A stretch of DNA of 64,000 bases from an uncultured Brachyspira sp. (GCF_944388875.1 NZ_CALXKQ010000008.1:36770-100769), one strand, 5' to 3'; shown: positions 45,232 through 54,537, counted from the first letter of the stretch. Made by a program: numbers and translations. The notes: generated from the letters alone by a model not told the origin.

Positions 45232-45295
45232 CTCTGCCATTACTTTATATTACCATAACCATATTTGGTTCTAATAATATAGCGTAACGGCAGAG
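45232..45295. other. Long composite hairpin between yedE and the TusA-like gene
   Basis: Outer arms CTCTGCCATTAC and GTAACGGCAGAG pair over 12 positions (one G-U or A-C, depending on strand). A 7-bp stem TATATTA/TAATATA and a 5-bp stem AACCA/TGGTT with a four-base loop lie inside. No T-run follows on either strand, so it is not a normal terminator. It is probably an RNA element of the yedE-tusA-like transcript. Confidence 0.6.
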
Positions 45296-45325
45296 TTCAT
45301 TATATAACTTCCAAAAATTTTATAC

Positions 45326-45377
45326 GGTATATTTCTTTTTATATAATGACAACACCCGGCTGTACAAGAAATATATC
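45326..45377 (-). other. Hairpin starting at the yedE stop codon
   Basis: On the minus strand the bases GATATATTTCTT, which begin at the G of the TGA stop, pair with AAGAAATATACC over 12 positions. The 28-base loop contains ACAGCCGGGTGT. Its position matches where a bacterial selenocysteine insertion element would be, but a simple 3' hairpin is equally possible. Confidence 0.5.
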
Positions 45378-46467
45378 AGCTTGCAGTATTTTCTTTCATT
45401 GTAAATCCAATGATTATACAAAATACTAAACCTAAAACAACGGCACCCATTCCATATACCGTAGGACCTGCAGTAGAACTAGCCAAATTAAAATTATGAG
45501 CAAATCCAGCACCTACAAGCATTCCTATAACGAAAATGAAACTGTCCATGTTGCCTTCCGCAGATTGTATCACTTGTCTTCCGGGACAGCCTGTACCTAA
45601 AGTAAAAGCTAAACCTGTAAGAATCATTGATACTGTATTCCATAAAATATTTGTATGGGCGATTGGCTGATTTTCCATAGATAAGTTGAATCTGCTTGTT
45701 GCTATATTAACTATAAAAGCAGCAACTATAAATGCAATAACACCTTTAGTCATGTGAAAATCTTTCATAAATATTCCATCTCTAAGTCCGCCTACAGTAC
45801 AGAATCTTGATTTCTGAGCTACAAATCCTATTACTATTGAAGCAATTAATGCTACAGCTATAGGAGCTCTCATACTTCCAGGACCTGATTCAGAGAAAAA
45901 TATTGGCCCGCCTTCAGAAAATTTAGGATGCTGTAATAACAATATTAAAAGTATTATTGATATAACAAGAGGCAGGAAGCCGACTAGTTTATTTTTATAA
46001 GCTCTTGGCTGACCTAAAGAGAAATTTTGTTTCCAAAAGAAAACACCTATTCCTCCGCCTATAATGATACCTATTAATCCGAATATCCCATTAATATCTC
46101 CTCCTGCTACTCTAAGTAAAGTTCTCCAAGGGCATCCCAAGAAAACTAAAGCACCAATCATAGCAAAGAATCCTAAACAGAACCTTATAATAGGTGAACT
46201 TCCTCCCTTAGGAATGAATTCCTTAGAGAGCATTGCCGAAACTGTAGCACCGATAACAAGACCTATTAATTCAGGTCTTATATATTGTACCGCGGCTGCT
46301 CTATGTAAACCGAGTCCTCCTGCTAAATCTCTGGTGAAGCATGCTATACATATTCCCATATTAGCAGGGTTTCCCATTACAGAGAGCCAAGCTGCTATGG
46401 CACCTATAATAGCACCAATTATTATAATGCCTATAGAGCTTGTGAAAATGTTTTTTTTCATTTTCAA
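45376..46467 (-). CDS. yedE: YedE-type putative selenium transporter (YeeE/YedE family)
   Basis: The 363-residue membrane protein has about ten helices in two similar halves. Family motifs are GNPANMGICIACFTRDLAGG, AAAVQYIRPELIG, FLGCPWRTLLRVAGGD, SRFCTVGGLRDG and TLGTGCPGRQVIQSAEGN. Conserved Cys residues in IACF, GCPW, FCTVG and GCPG are thought to pass sulfur or selenium compounds through the channel. The selenium assignment follows family knowledge and the adjacent TusA-like gene. The frame ends in TGA and continues open for about 37 codons, see findings. Confidence 0.88.
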   Translation of the reverse strand: MKMKKNIFTSSIGIIIIGAIIGAIAAWLSVMGNPANMGICIACFTRDLAGGLGLHRAAAVQYIRPELIGLVIGATVSAMLSKEFIPKGGSSPIIRFCLGFFAMIGALVFLGCPWRTLLRVAGGDINGIFGLIGIIIGGGIGVFFWKQNFSLGQPRAYKNKLVGFLPLVISIILLILLLQHPKFSEGGPIFFSESGPGSMRAPIAVALIASIVIGFVAQKSRFCTVGGLRDGIFMKDFHMTKGVIAFIVAAFIVNIATSRFNLSMENQPIAHTNILWNTVSMILTGLAFTLGTGCPGRQVIQSAEGNMDSFIFVIGMLVGAGFAHNFNLASSTAGPTVYGMGAVVLGLVFCIIIGFTMKENTAS

Positions 46468-46542
46468 CTCCTTTAATGTATTTTATAATTGATTTTATAA
46501 TAAAAAATATTAATTATCAATATTAATAAAATAATTTTTATT

Positions 46543-46571
46543 TTGACAATTATTCTCATTTATTTTACAAT
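46543..46571 (+). promoter_or_regulatory. Promoter of the DUF2262 gene
   Basis: TTGACA, a 17-base spacer and TACAAT. The predicted transcript begins near 46578, which rules out a start codon at 46543 and supports the ATG at 46600. Confidence 0.75.
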
Positions 46572-46599
46572 TAACAAAATATTACTTACGGATGTTAAT

Positions 46600-47424
46600 A
46601 TGTTTTATTTGCAAAAAGAAAGTGAATTTTTAGATGAATATAAAGATGTGGCATTTATAATAGGTTCTCCAGAGTTTTTTGGGGCTAAGAGTGAGGATGA
46701 TGATAGAATTAATGTTCTTATGATGTGTATAGCATATAAGGATATTGAAACTAATTATATTGAAAAGAATAAAAAAATAGTTGTCAGAATGAAAATTGAT
46801 GAAAAAGATTTGGATTATTATAAATCTATAATTAAAAGAGAATCAGTTGTTAAATTTAAGGTTAGATATGAAAAAGAACAGGGTGAAGAGCTGGCTGAGT
46901 TTTTGCTTTCTGATATTATAGAAAATAATTATGAAGATGAAGATTTAACCCCAATGCTTAGAGAATATTTAAAGCCTATAATATATAACGATGAAACACT
47001 TGGAGATTTTTTATATAATAGGGCTTTAGGTTCTTTTGATAAAAATATTGCTTGGACTAATAATAAAAATATTCTTATAGCTTTTGATGATTCTTCTGAA
47101 TATAATAATAATAAAGCTATTAATTTTTTTAGAAATATATTTTCTGATAAAGAAGATTGGGATATAAGAATTAAAGATTATGCTGCTAGAAAAATAATAA
47201 AAGATGGCAATGAATTATCGGCAAAAAATGGAGGCAGTATTGTAGATGAAGATGCATTTATTAAAGAGTTTATGAATAAAATTGATCTTATAGAGATTAT
47301 AGTTCATGAAATAGATAATTATGTGAATTATAGGTTAGGAAATAAAAAAGTTTTTCATATTGATGTTATTATAGAAGGTGATTTAAGCGGTAATTTTATT
47401 AATGCATTTGTAGGCAGATTTTAA
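46600..47424 (+). CDS. DUF2262 domain protein
   Basis: The protein of about 274 residues has a DUF2262-like C-terminal domain (about 145-270): TLGDFLYNRALGSFDKNIAWTNNKN, WDIRIKDYAARKIIKDGNE and the end HIDVIIEGDLSGNFINAFVG. The N-terminal half is acidic and not recognised. It has no signal peptide. A longer open frame starts at 46543, but that lies within the promoter; the ATG at 46600 is right. The function of DUF2262 is unknown; its genes are often single. Confidence 0.75.
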   Translation: MFYLQKESEFLDEYKDVAFIIGSPEFFGAKSEDDDRINVLMMCIAYKDIETNYIEKNKKIVVRMKIDEKDLDYYKSIIKRESVVKFKVRYEKEQGEELAEFLLSDIIENNYEDEDLTPMLREYLKPIIYNDETLGDFLYNRALGSFDKNIAWTNNKNILIAFDDSSEYNNNKAINFFRNIFSDKEDWDIRIKDYAARKIIKDGNELSAKNGGSIVDEDAFIKEFMNKIDLIEIIVHEIDNYVNYRLGNKKVFHIDVIIEGDLSGNFINAFVGRF

Positions 47425-47539
47425 TTTTTGTAGTTTTTTTTAATAAATTAAACCCATATTATGTAGTAAATGTAGCGTATTGTATATATAGTATATGGTT
47501 AATAATAACTATTATTAATAAATATTTCAAATTATAATA

Positions 47540-47567
47540 TTGACATTTTTTGTTAGATAAGTAGAAT
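47540..47567 (+). promoter_or_regulatory. Promoter of the panD-like gene
   Basis: TTGACA, a 16-base spacer and TAGAAT, about 56 bases before the ATG at 47624. Confidence 0.65.
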
Positions 47568-47623
47568 ATTTGTAAATATTTATGTAAAGAAAATTTTTAG
47601 TTTTTTATGGATTTTATACATTT

Positions 47624-47974
47624 ATGATGAGGGAAATCATAAAATCTAAAATACACAGATTAACAGTAACTAGAACTGATTTGAATTTTAAAGATTCAAT
47701 TACAATAGATGAATCTTTAATGGATAAATCAGATATAATGGAAGGAGAGCGTGTATCAGTTATTAATTTAAGTAATAATGATAGATTTGAAACCATTGCA
47801 ATTAAAGGTATACGTGATACGGGTATTATTGGTATTAATGGGCATAATGTTCATCATGCAAAGAAAGATGATACTATAATTATACTTTCTTACGGACATA
47901 TAGCTGAAGAAAATATAAAAAAACATAAAACTAAAATAGTATTTGTAAATATGAATAATATGATAATTGAATAA
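47624..47974 (+). CDS. panD: Aspartate 1-decarboxylase family protein, atypical
   Basis: The 116-residue protein aligns along its whole length with PanD, which makes beta-alanine for pantothenate after cutting itself at Gly24-Ser25. Lys9, His11, Ser25, Arg54, Thr57 and Asn72 are conserved (KIHR, NDRFETI, GINGHN). Gly24 is Asp (FKDSITID), Tyr22 is Phe and the proton donor Tyr58 is Ile. Activity is therefore doubtful. The ATG at 47624 keeps Lys9 in register. It stands 34 bases before the activase fusion gene and may be cotranscribed with it. No other pantothenate genes are in the window. Confidence 0.82.
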   Translation: MMREIIKSKIHRLTVTRTDLNFKDSITIDESLMDKSDIMEGERVSVINLSNNDRFETIAIKGIRDTGIIGINGHNVHHAKKDDTIIILSYGHIAEENIKKHKTKIVFVNMNNMIIE

Positions 47975-48008
47975 ATTTGATTTTTTATTATGATGAAGGA
48001 GAGATATT

Positions 48009-51000
48009 ATGGAAAAAATCTTAAAAGCTGGAATTGACATAGGTTCAACTACAGCAAAAATGGTTGTATATGATGATAAAGATAATATGATATTTAAAAC
48101 TTATGTTAGGCATAATGCTGACATAAAAGATACATTATTGTCTATATTAGAAAATCTTCAAGCTATGCATGGAGATTTAAAACTTTCTTTGGCTATGACT
48201 GGAACAGCAGGCATGGGGGTATGCGAGAAAACTGGAATTAGCTTTGTACAGGAAGTTATTGCTTCTTCAACGGCTATTAGAAAAATTTATCCTTATGGAA
48301 GAACATTGATTGATATAGGCGGTGAAGATGCAAAGATCATAGTTTTTGATGACAATTTCAAAGCTGATATAAGGATGAATGGAAACTGTGCTGGAGGAAC
48401 AGGAGCTTTTATAGATCAAATGGCTACTCTTCTTAATGTACAGCCTTCCGATCTTTCTGTATTAGCTGAAAAATCAACATCTATTTATCCAATGGCAAGC
48501 AGATGCGGTGTATTTGCTAAAACAGATGTTCAAACTCTTATAAGCCGTGATATACCTAAAGCTGATATTGCTAAAAGTATATTCCAAGCAGTTGCTGTTC
48601 AAACTGTTAATACTTTGGCAAAAGGTTTTGAAATTAAGCCTAAAATATTATTTACAGGCGGTCCTTTAACATTCCTCCCAGAATTGAGAAAGACATTCTT
48701 AACTTTATTAGATGCTACAGAAGATGATATGTATACGGTTGACCATCCTGAATTAACTGCTGCAATAGGAGCGGCTTTCGGAGAGAAAGAGGATAAAACT
48801 ATAATAACAGTTTCTGAGTTTACTAAATTAGTTCAAAATATTTCGGCTGAAGTAAAAATAACTAATTCTAAAACAAGAGAAGCATTGTTTAATACTCAGG
48901 AAGAATATGAATCTTGGAAAGAAGAACATTCTAAAGATAAAGTAAAATCAGCTGATGTATCAACAGTAAATGGTAAAAATACATTCTTAGGTATAGACTC
49001 TGGTTCTACTACTACAAAAATTGTTATCATTGATGATGAAGGAAAAGTTGTATTAAGACATTACAGAAATAATAATGGTAATCCTGTAGGTGCTGTTACT
49101 GAAGGACTTACAGAGATTAAAAAAGAATTAGATGAAAAAAATATTAAGATAAATATAGCAAGAACTGCTGTTACAGGATACGGCGAAGACTTGATAAAAG
49201 CAGCATTTAATATGGACGAGGGTATAGTAGAAACTATGGCTCATTATAGAGGTGCTAAGGCTTTCGATAAAGATGTAAGCTTCATACTTGATATAGGCGG
49301 ACAGGATATGAAGGCTATCTTCATTAAAGACGGTATTATAGAAAATATCGAAATTAATGAGGCATGTTCTTCAGGATGCGGTTCATTTATAGAAACATTT
49401 GCACGCGGAATGGGTTATAAAGTTGCTGATTTTGCTAATATAGCATGTGAATCTGCAAGTCCTTGTGATTTGGGAAGCCGTTGTACAGTATTTATGAATA
49501 GTAAAGTTAAACAATCTTTAAGAGAAGGCTCTTCTGTTTCTGATATTTCTGCAGGACTTGCTAAGAGTGTTACATTAAACTGTTTTACTAAAGTATTAAA
49601 AATTACAGACACTTCTATCTTGGGAGATCATATAGTAGTTCAAGGCGGTACTTTCAAAAACTCTGCTGTACTTCGCTCTGTAGAAAAATTCTTAAATAGA
49701 AAAGTTATACGTCCTGATATATCCGAACTTATGGGAGCTTACGGATGTGCATTGTTAGCTTTAGATACTTTCAATACTAAAAAAGAAGATACAACATTTG
49801 TAGGTTTGGATAATTTACAAGAAGCTAATGATTATGAAAGAAAACAGCTTACTTGTAAAGGCTGCGAAAACCTTTGTACTGTTACAAGATTAAAATTCAA
49901 AGATTTAAAATCATTCTATACAGGAAATAAATGCGAAAGAATATTCTCAAATAAAGGTACAGGCGAAAAGAAATACGGTATGGATATTACACAGAAAAAA
50001 CTTTCTCTTCTTTTTGACAGACCTTTAGCACCTGCTTCAGATGAAATAAAAGGTACTATCGGAATACCTAGGGTACTTAATATGTACCAAAACTTCCCAT
50101 TCTGGGCTACTATACTTGTAGAATGCGGATACAGAGTACAATTATCATCTCCTTCTAGTATGGCTATAGCTGAAAAAGGTTCTGGTACTGTTATGAGTGA
50201 TAATATATGTTTCCCTGCTAAAATAGCTAACGGACATATATATGATTTGATAGAATCTAAAGTAGACAGAATATTCTATCCTTCAGTAGTACTTGAAAAA
50301 ACAGAAGATGACGGAAGTTTTAATAGTTATAACTGTCCTGTAGTAACAGGATATCCAGATGTAATAGATAGTTCTATTAGTCCTTTAAGTAAATACGGCA
50401 TACCTTTTGATGCTCCGACTATTTCTTTCTTAAATGAAGATTTATTATACAAAGGCTGTAAGGCTTATTTTGTAAAAGTACTTGGAATAGATAAAAAAGA
50501 TTTTGACAGAGCTTTCAAAATGGCTTTAAAAGAACAGGTAAGAATAAAAGATGAGTTAAAAGCTGAGGGCAAAAAAATAATTGAGCATGCTAAAGAAACT
50601 CAGACACCTACTATACTTATAGTAAGCAGACCTTATCATATTGACCCATTAATTAACCATAAAATACCTGAAACTATTGCTTCATTTGGTATTAACGTTA
50701 TTACAGAAGACGGTCTTGATATAGATGAATCTCTTGCTGATGTACAAGTATTAACTCAATGGTCTTATCCTAATAAAATGTTTAAAGCTGCTTTATGGGC
50801 TGCTAAACAAAATGATATGAAGCTTGAAGTTGTTCAAATTAATAGTTTTGGATGCGGTCCTGATGCTACTACTTCAGATGAAATAAAATCTATACTTAAT
50901 GCTTATGGTAAGAGTCCTACTTTGGTAAAAGTTGATGAAATATCAAGTCCAGGAAGTATACGTTTAAGAATACGTTCTATGATAGAAAGTATGAAAATGA

Positions 51001-52319
51001 AAGGTGATTTCATACCTAAAGAAAAACCAGAAAGAACTATCATTAAAAGATACGAGAAAAATGATAAACGTAAAATACTTGTTCCTAAATTCGCTCAATT
51101 CTATGATGCTATGATACAGACTCTTTTAGAAAGAAGCGGATATGAGCCTATAGCTTTGCCTGATCCAGATATTGAATCTGTAGAATTAGGCTTAAGATAT
51201 GCAAATCAGGATATATGTTACCCTGCTACTATTGTAGTTGGTGATATTATAAGAGCAGTTCAAAGCGGACAGTATGATCCTAATGAAATAGCTGCTGGTA
51301 TTACTCAAACTGGAGGTCAATGCCGTGCTAGTAACTATGCTTCTCTTATAAAAAGAGGTTTAATCAATGCTGGTTATCCTGATGTTCCAGTAGTAACTGT
51401 AGGTCTTACTGTAGCTAATGATCAGCCTGGTTTTGAAGTATCAAAAATGGATTTGATGAAAGAAGGTATTGTAGCTATGCCTTATGCTGATGCTATATCT
51501 ACAATGTACTATTATATTGCAGCCCGTGAGGTTAGAAAAGGAGAGGCTTTAGCTCTTGCTAATAAATATATAGCATTACACCCTAAAGATTTTGCTCTTA
51601 AACCTACTGATAAATTATTAAAACAGGCGGTTGCTGAGTTTAATGCTATTGAAACTAATGATTTGGATATGCCTAAAGCTGGTTTAGTAGGTGAGATTTA
51701 CGTAAAATATAATAACTTTGCTAATGGAGATGTTTGCGATTGGTTAATGGCTAAAGGGGTTGAAGTAATAGTGCCTCCTGTATTCGACTTCTTTGTACAG
51801 AAAGTTATAAGCGAACAGGTAAATAAAGAAACTCATGCTAGACAAGTTTCATTCTTGGGCTATTATGGATCTAAACTTTCAGAAAAAGTTATTGATGTAA
51901 GAGTGGATGCTATAAATCAGATAATGTCAAAATTCAAAGGTTTCAGACCTGCTCATCATATACGTCAAATAGCTGAAAATGCTGCTAAAGTTACTGCTAT
52001 GACTAACCAATTCGGAGAGGCTTGGCTTTTACCTGGTGAAATAGCTACTTTTGCTGAAGAGGGTGTTAATAATGTACTTTGTCTTCAGCCTTTCGGATGT
52101 ATTGCTAATCACATTATAGCACGCGGTATTGAAACTAGACTTAAAACTAGATATCCTAATTTGAATCTTCTTTATTTGGATATGGATGCTGGTGCTAGTG
52201 AAGTTAACACTGTAAACCGTTTAGAGTTCTTCGTACGTTCTGCTAAAGACAGTATGAATACTATAATGGTTCCTGAAGAAAAAGATATTATGGAGTCAGT
52301 TGCTTCATATAATAAATAA
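48009..52319 (+). CDS. Acyl-CoA dehydratase activase fusion protein (two BcrAD/BadFG domains plus DUF2229 and HgdB-like region)
   Basis: This is a 1436-residue protein. Two ASKHA activase domains stand in tandem: the first at about 5-265 (GIDIGSTTAKMVVYD, DIGGEDAKIIVF, NCAGGTGAFIDQMA, SRCGVFAKTD), the second at about 325-590 (GIDSGSTTTKIVII, DIGGQDMKAIFI, EACSSGCGSFIETFA, SRCTVFMNS). The Cys of each pair can hold the 4Fe-4S cluster of 2-hydroxyacyl-CoA dehydratase activators. A Cys patch (CKGCENLCTVTRL) leads to DUF2229 (about 690-900), and the C-terminal 450 residues are HgdB-like. AAGGAG precedes the ATG. Such fusions occur widely in anaerobes; the substrate is not known. Confidence 0.9.
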   Translation: MEKILKAGIDIGSTTAKMVVYDDKDNMIFKTYVRHNADIKDTLLSILENLQAMHGDLKLSLAMTGTAGMGVCEKTGISFVQEVIASSTAIRKIYPYGRTLIDIGGEDAKIIVFDDNFKADIRMNGNCAGGTGAFIDQMATLLNVQPSDLSVLAEKSTSIYPMASRCGVFAKTDVQTLISRDIPKADIAKSIFQAVAVQTVNTLAKGFEIKPKILFTGGPLTFLPELRKTFLTLLDATEDDMYTVDHPELTAAIGAAFGEKEDKTIITVSEFTKLVQNISAEVKITNSKTREALFNTQEEYESWKEEHSKDKVKSADVSTVNGKNTFLGIDSGSTTTKIVIIDDEGKVVLRHYRNNNGNPVGAVTEGLTEIKKELDEKNIKINIARTAVTGYGEDLIKAAFNMDEGIVETMAHYRGAKAFDKDVSFILDIGGQDMKAIFIKDGIIENIEINEACSSGCGSFIETFARGMGYKVADFANIACESASPCDLGSRCTVFMNSKVKQSLREGSSVSDISAGLAKSVTLNCFTKVLKITDTSILGDHIVVQGGTFKNSAVLRSVEKFLNRKVIRPDISELMGAYGCALLALDTFNTKKEDTTFVGLDNLQEANDYERKQLTCKGCENLCTVTRLKFKDLKSFYTGNKCERIFSNKGTGEKKYGMDITQKKLSLLFDRPLAPASDEIKGTIGIPRVLNMYQNFPFWATILVECGYRVQLSSPSSMAIAEKGSGTVMSDNICFPAKIANGHIYDLIESKVDRIFYPSVVLEKTEDDGSFNSYNCPVVTGYPDVIDSSISPLSKYGIPFDAPTISFLNEDLLYKGCKAYFVKVLGIDKKDFDRAFKMALKEQVRIKDELKAEGKKIIEHAKETQTPTILIVSRPYHIDPLINHKIPETIASFGINVITEDGLDIDESLADVQVLTQWSYPNKMFKAALWAAKQNDMKLEVVQINSFGCGPDATTSDEIKSILNAYGKSPTLVKVDEISSPGSIRLRIRSMIESMKMKGDFIPKEKPERTIIKRYEKNDKRKILVPKFAQFYDAMIQTLLERSGYEPIALPDPDIESVELGLRYANQDICYPATIVVGDIIRAVQSGQYDPNEIAAGITQTGGQCRASNYASLIKRGLINAGYPDVPVVTVGLTVANDQPGFEVSKMDLMKEGIVAMPYADAISTMYYYIAAREVRKGEALALANKYIALHPKDFALKPTDKLLKQAVAEFNAIETNDLDMPKAGLVGEIYVKYNNFANGDVCDWLMAKGVEVIVPPVFDFFVQKVISEQVNKETHARQVSFLGYYGSKLSEKVIDVRVDAINQIMSKFKGFRPAHHIRQIAENAAKVTAMTNQFGEAWLLPGEIATFAEEGVNNVLCLQPFGCIANHIIARGIETRLKTRYPNLNLLYLDMDAGASEVNTVNRLEFFVRSAKDSMNTIMVPEEKDIMESVASYNK

Positions 52320-52339
52320 AATATAATCAAATAAAAACT

Positions 52340-52376
52340 AAAGGCTTATAAATAGAAAATATTTATAAGCCTTTTT
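52340..52376. terminator. Bidirectional rho-independent terminator
   Basis: AAAGGCTTATAAAT and ATTTATAAGCCTTT form a perfect 14-bp stem with a seven-base loop and T-runs on both strands. It lies between the converging activase and DUF4384 genes. Confidence 0.92.
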
Positions 52377-53587
52377 TAATTTTCTGATTCTGATATAGTC
52401 TTAAGGTATATTTTTGATATCTGCCAATTATTATTATTCATAAATTTTAATGTTGATTTTAATTTAGCTGTAAACTCGGCTATTTTAATTTTATCGCATA
52501 TTTTAAATCCATCACCTTTGAAGTATAATCCTGTAATCCATTTTTGTTCTTTTTTGGTATAAACTGCATAAAATGAATCTTCTCCAAACGGCGGTCTTAT
52601 TCTTATTCTAAATATTGAGTTTTCTGGAGGTATTATATAGTTTTTCTTTCCTTCTGTTTTATTTTGATATTCATTATTTATGAAGTTATTAAAATCATTA
52701 GGATGCATCAATATAACACTTCCGTCATTTTGAAAGGCAAATATATATACATATCCGTCCATATTGCATCTGAAATTTAAAGTAAATGATTCTCCTTCTA
52801 TTATTTCTCCGCTGTCATATATGGCATTAGTTTTATTTTCTAATGTTGTTCTTTCTATTCTTAAATTTAAATTAATGCCGTTTATTTGATGTTCTATATT
52901 TTTTAATAAAATATTTGAGAAATAAAATTCCAAATATAAGCATATTTCCTGCATAGCAAGCAAAGCTTCCGAAGATGTCTTTTTATCATATTCTTTTAAT
53001 GTTTCTTCTGTTTCTATATCAATGACTTTAAAACTATATTTTATATCATAAAGCTCTTCATCTTTTTTCTCTTCTCCTGCTTTATCCATATTTTCTGTTT
53101 TCTTCCCTATTCCGTATTCTATTAAATCTCCCAAATCTTTTGTTTCATTTGTAAGTACAATATCATTGCTTAATATAGCATTAGTAATATTGTAATTACT
53201 CATTATATTGTTTATTTCATTTGATTCTATTGTTAAATTTTCTATTTTATTTTGATTGTTATTAGTATTTTTTAGTATTTTTTCGCTTTTCATTACTATA
53301 GCTATTTTTACATTCAAATTAGAAGCAACAGTTAAAGCCTGTTCTAAATTTAATTCATTAGTTCCGAATAGTTTTTTCTTTTGTCTGTCTACTGATATTG
53401 AAGTTTTTTGTTTTAAATATACGAATCTGTTTACAGCTCTCACCATTTCCTTTCTTAAAGGTTCATTTGCCCTTAGGCTATGATCTACATCTATAGTTGC
53501 TATAGACATTCTTTCTCTTGAATAGAGATTAACTGATAAAAACATTATAATAATGAATATATATAGAGAGAAAGTTTTTATTTTCAA
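52376..53587 (-). CDS. Exported DUF4384 domain protein
   Basis: The 403-residue protein has a signal peptide (FSLYIFIIIMFLSVNLYS, cut near residue 23). The N-terminal half resembles CsgG/curli-type or GNA-like domains that combine ISVDRQK, LNLEQALTVASNLNVKIAIVMKSEK and SFKVIDIETEETLKEYDKK. The C-terminal half is a DUF4384 domain (ESFTLNFRCNMDGYVYIFAFQNDGSVILMHPN, ENSIFRIRIRPPFGEDSFYAVYT). DUF4384 occurs in secreted proteins and kinases of many bacteria; role unknown. It follows parB after eight bases and is probably in the par operon. Confidence 0.82.
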   Translation of the reverse strand: MKIKTFSLYIFIIIMFLSVNLYSRERMSIATIDVDHSLRANEPLRKEMVRAVNRFVYLKQKTSISVDRQKKKLFGTNELNLEQALTVASNLNVKIAIVMKSEKILKNTNNNQNKIENLTIESNEINNIMSNYNITNAILSNDIVLTNETKDLGDLIEYGIGKKTENMDKAGEEKKDEELYDIKYSFKVIDIETEETLKEYDKKTSSEALLAMQEICLYLEFYFSNILLKNIEHQINGINLNLRIERTTLENKTNAIYDSGEIIEGESFTLNFRCNMDGYVYIFAFQNDGSVILMHPNDFNNFINNEYQNKTEGKKNYIIPPENSIFRIRIRPPFGEDSFYAVYTKKEQKWITGLYFKGDGFKICDKIKIAEFTAKLKSTLKFMNNNNWQISKIYLKTISESEN

Positions 53588-53595
53588 AGTTACTC

Positions 53596-54537
53596 CTAAT
53601 ATTCAAGGGCTGGTTTTATGCTGTTTTCTTTTTCATGTATTTTTTCAAGCATATCCATAATTCTCGATAAATCATCCGCATTGTAATACTCTATTACTAT
53701 TTTTCCTTCTTTTCCATTTTTATCTATAACATTAACCTTTGTAGAGAATATTTTTTCTAAATCATTTTCTAACTTTTTTATATTAGGGTCTTTTTTATTT
53801 TCTTTTTTTACTTCGCTGATATTTTCTTCTTTTTTACTGCTTTCATTTCCTTTTTTTTCTTTAACTATCCTTTCGCATTCTCTTACAGAATATCCATTTT
53901 CTGCTATTTCTTTTGCAAATGCTTCTCTCTCATTTTCATCAGTTAATGATAATATAGCCCTTGCATGTCCTTCTGTAATTTTTGATTCCAATATTAAATT
54001 CTGTATATTTTCACTTAACTCTAATATACGCATTGAATTTGATATTGTGCTTCTGCTTTTTCCTACTCGGTTTGCTAATTCTTCCTGCTTAATATTTAAA
54101 TCATATATTAATTTTTTATAGCTTCTCGCTATTTCTATTGGGTTTAAATCGGCTCTTTGTATATTTTCTACTAAAGTAAGTTCAAGCATTTTTGAATCTG
54201 CAATATTTTGCAAAACTAATGCAGGTACTTTATCTCTGTTTAAAAATTTAAAAGCTCTGAATCTTCTCTCTCCAGATATTATCTGATATTTTCCGTCTTT
54301 CTCTCTTAAAGTAATTGGATTGATAAGACCATTTTCTTTAATAGATTCTGCAAGCCCTTGTATTTCTTCTTCATTAAAAATTTTTCTAGGCTGATCTGGG
54401 TTTACATCTATAAGTGAAACATCTATTTCTAATACTCCGTTTTTTTCTGCTTCTTCAACAGCTCTTTTTATTTCTTTATCTCCAGATTTGATTAAGGCAT
54501 TCATACCTTGCCCGCCAAGACCGCCTTTTCTGCTCAT
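53596..54537 (-). CDS. parB: Chromosome partitioning protein ParB
   Basis: The 313-residue protein is a CTP-dependent clamp that loads on parS near the origin. It has the N-terminal GLGGQGMNALI, the CTP-binding domain (about 38-130) with NPDQPRKIFNEEEIQGLAESIKENG and SGERRFRAFKFLNRD, the helix-turn-helix (KQEELANRVGKSRSTISNSMRILEL) and a C-terminal dimer domain after a Lys/Glu linker. AGAGGA precedes the ATG. No consensus parS (TGTTTCACGTGAAACA) was seen nearby. The pair parA-parB is split by a GNAT gene. Confidence 0.95.
   Translation of the reverse strand: MSRKGGLGGQGMNALIKSGDKEIKRAVEEAEKNGVLEIDVSLIDVNPDQPRKIFNEEEIQGLAESIKENGLINPITLREKDGKYQIISGERRFRAFKFLNRDKVPALVLQNIADSKMLELTLVENIQRADLNPIEIARSYKKLIYDLNIKQEELANRVGKSRSTISNSMRILELSENIQNLILESKITEGHARAILSLTDENEREAFAKEIAENGYSVRECERIVKEKKGNESSKKEENISEVKKENKKDPNIKKLENDLEKIFSTKVNVIDKNGKEGKIVIEYYNADDLSRIMDMLEKIHEKENSIKPALEY

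Noticed and set aside
45232..45295. tRNA gene or ordinary terminator at the long hairpin
   Set aside because: There is no cloverleaf, no T-loop sequence and no T-run; only a single nested stem is seen.
46064..46492. 142-codon plus-strand frame opposite yedE
   Set aside because: It is Pro-rich by codon mirroring of the yedE frame and includes the promoter side of the gene; not coding.
46543..46599. N-terminal membrane helix of the DUF2262 protein (start at 46543)
   Set aside because: Those codons coincide with the -35 and -10 boxes; the promoter requires a later start, ATG at 46600.
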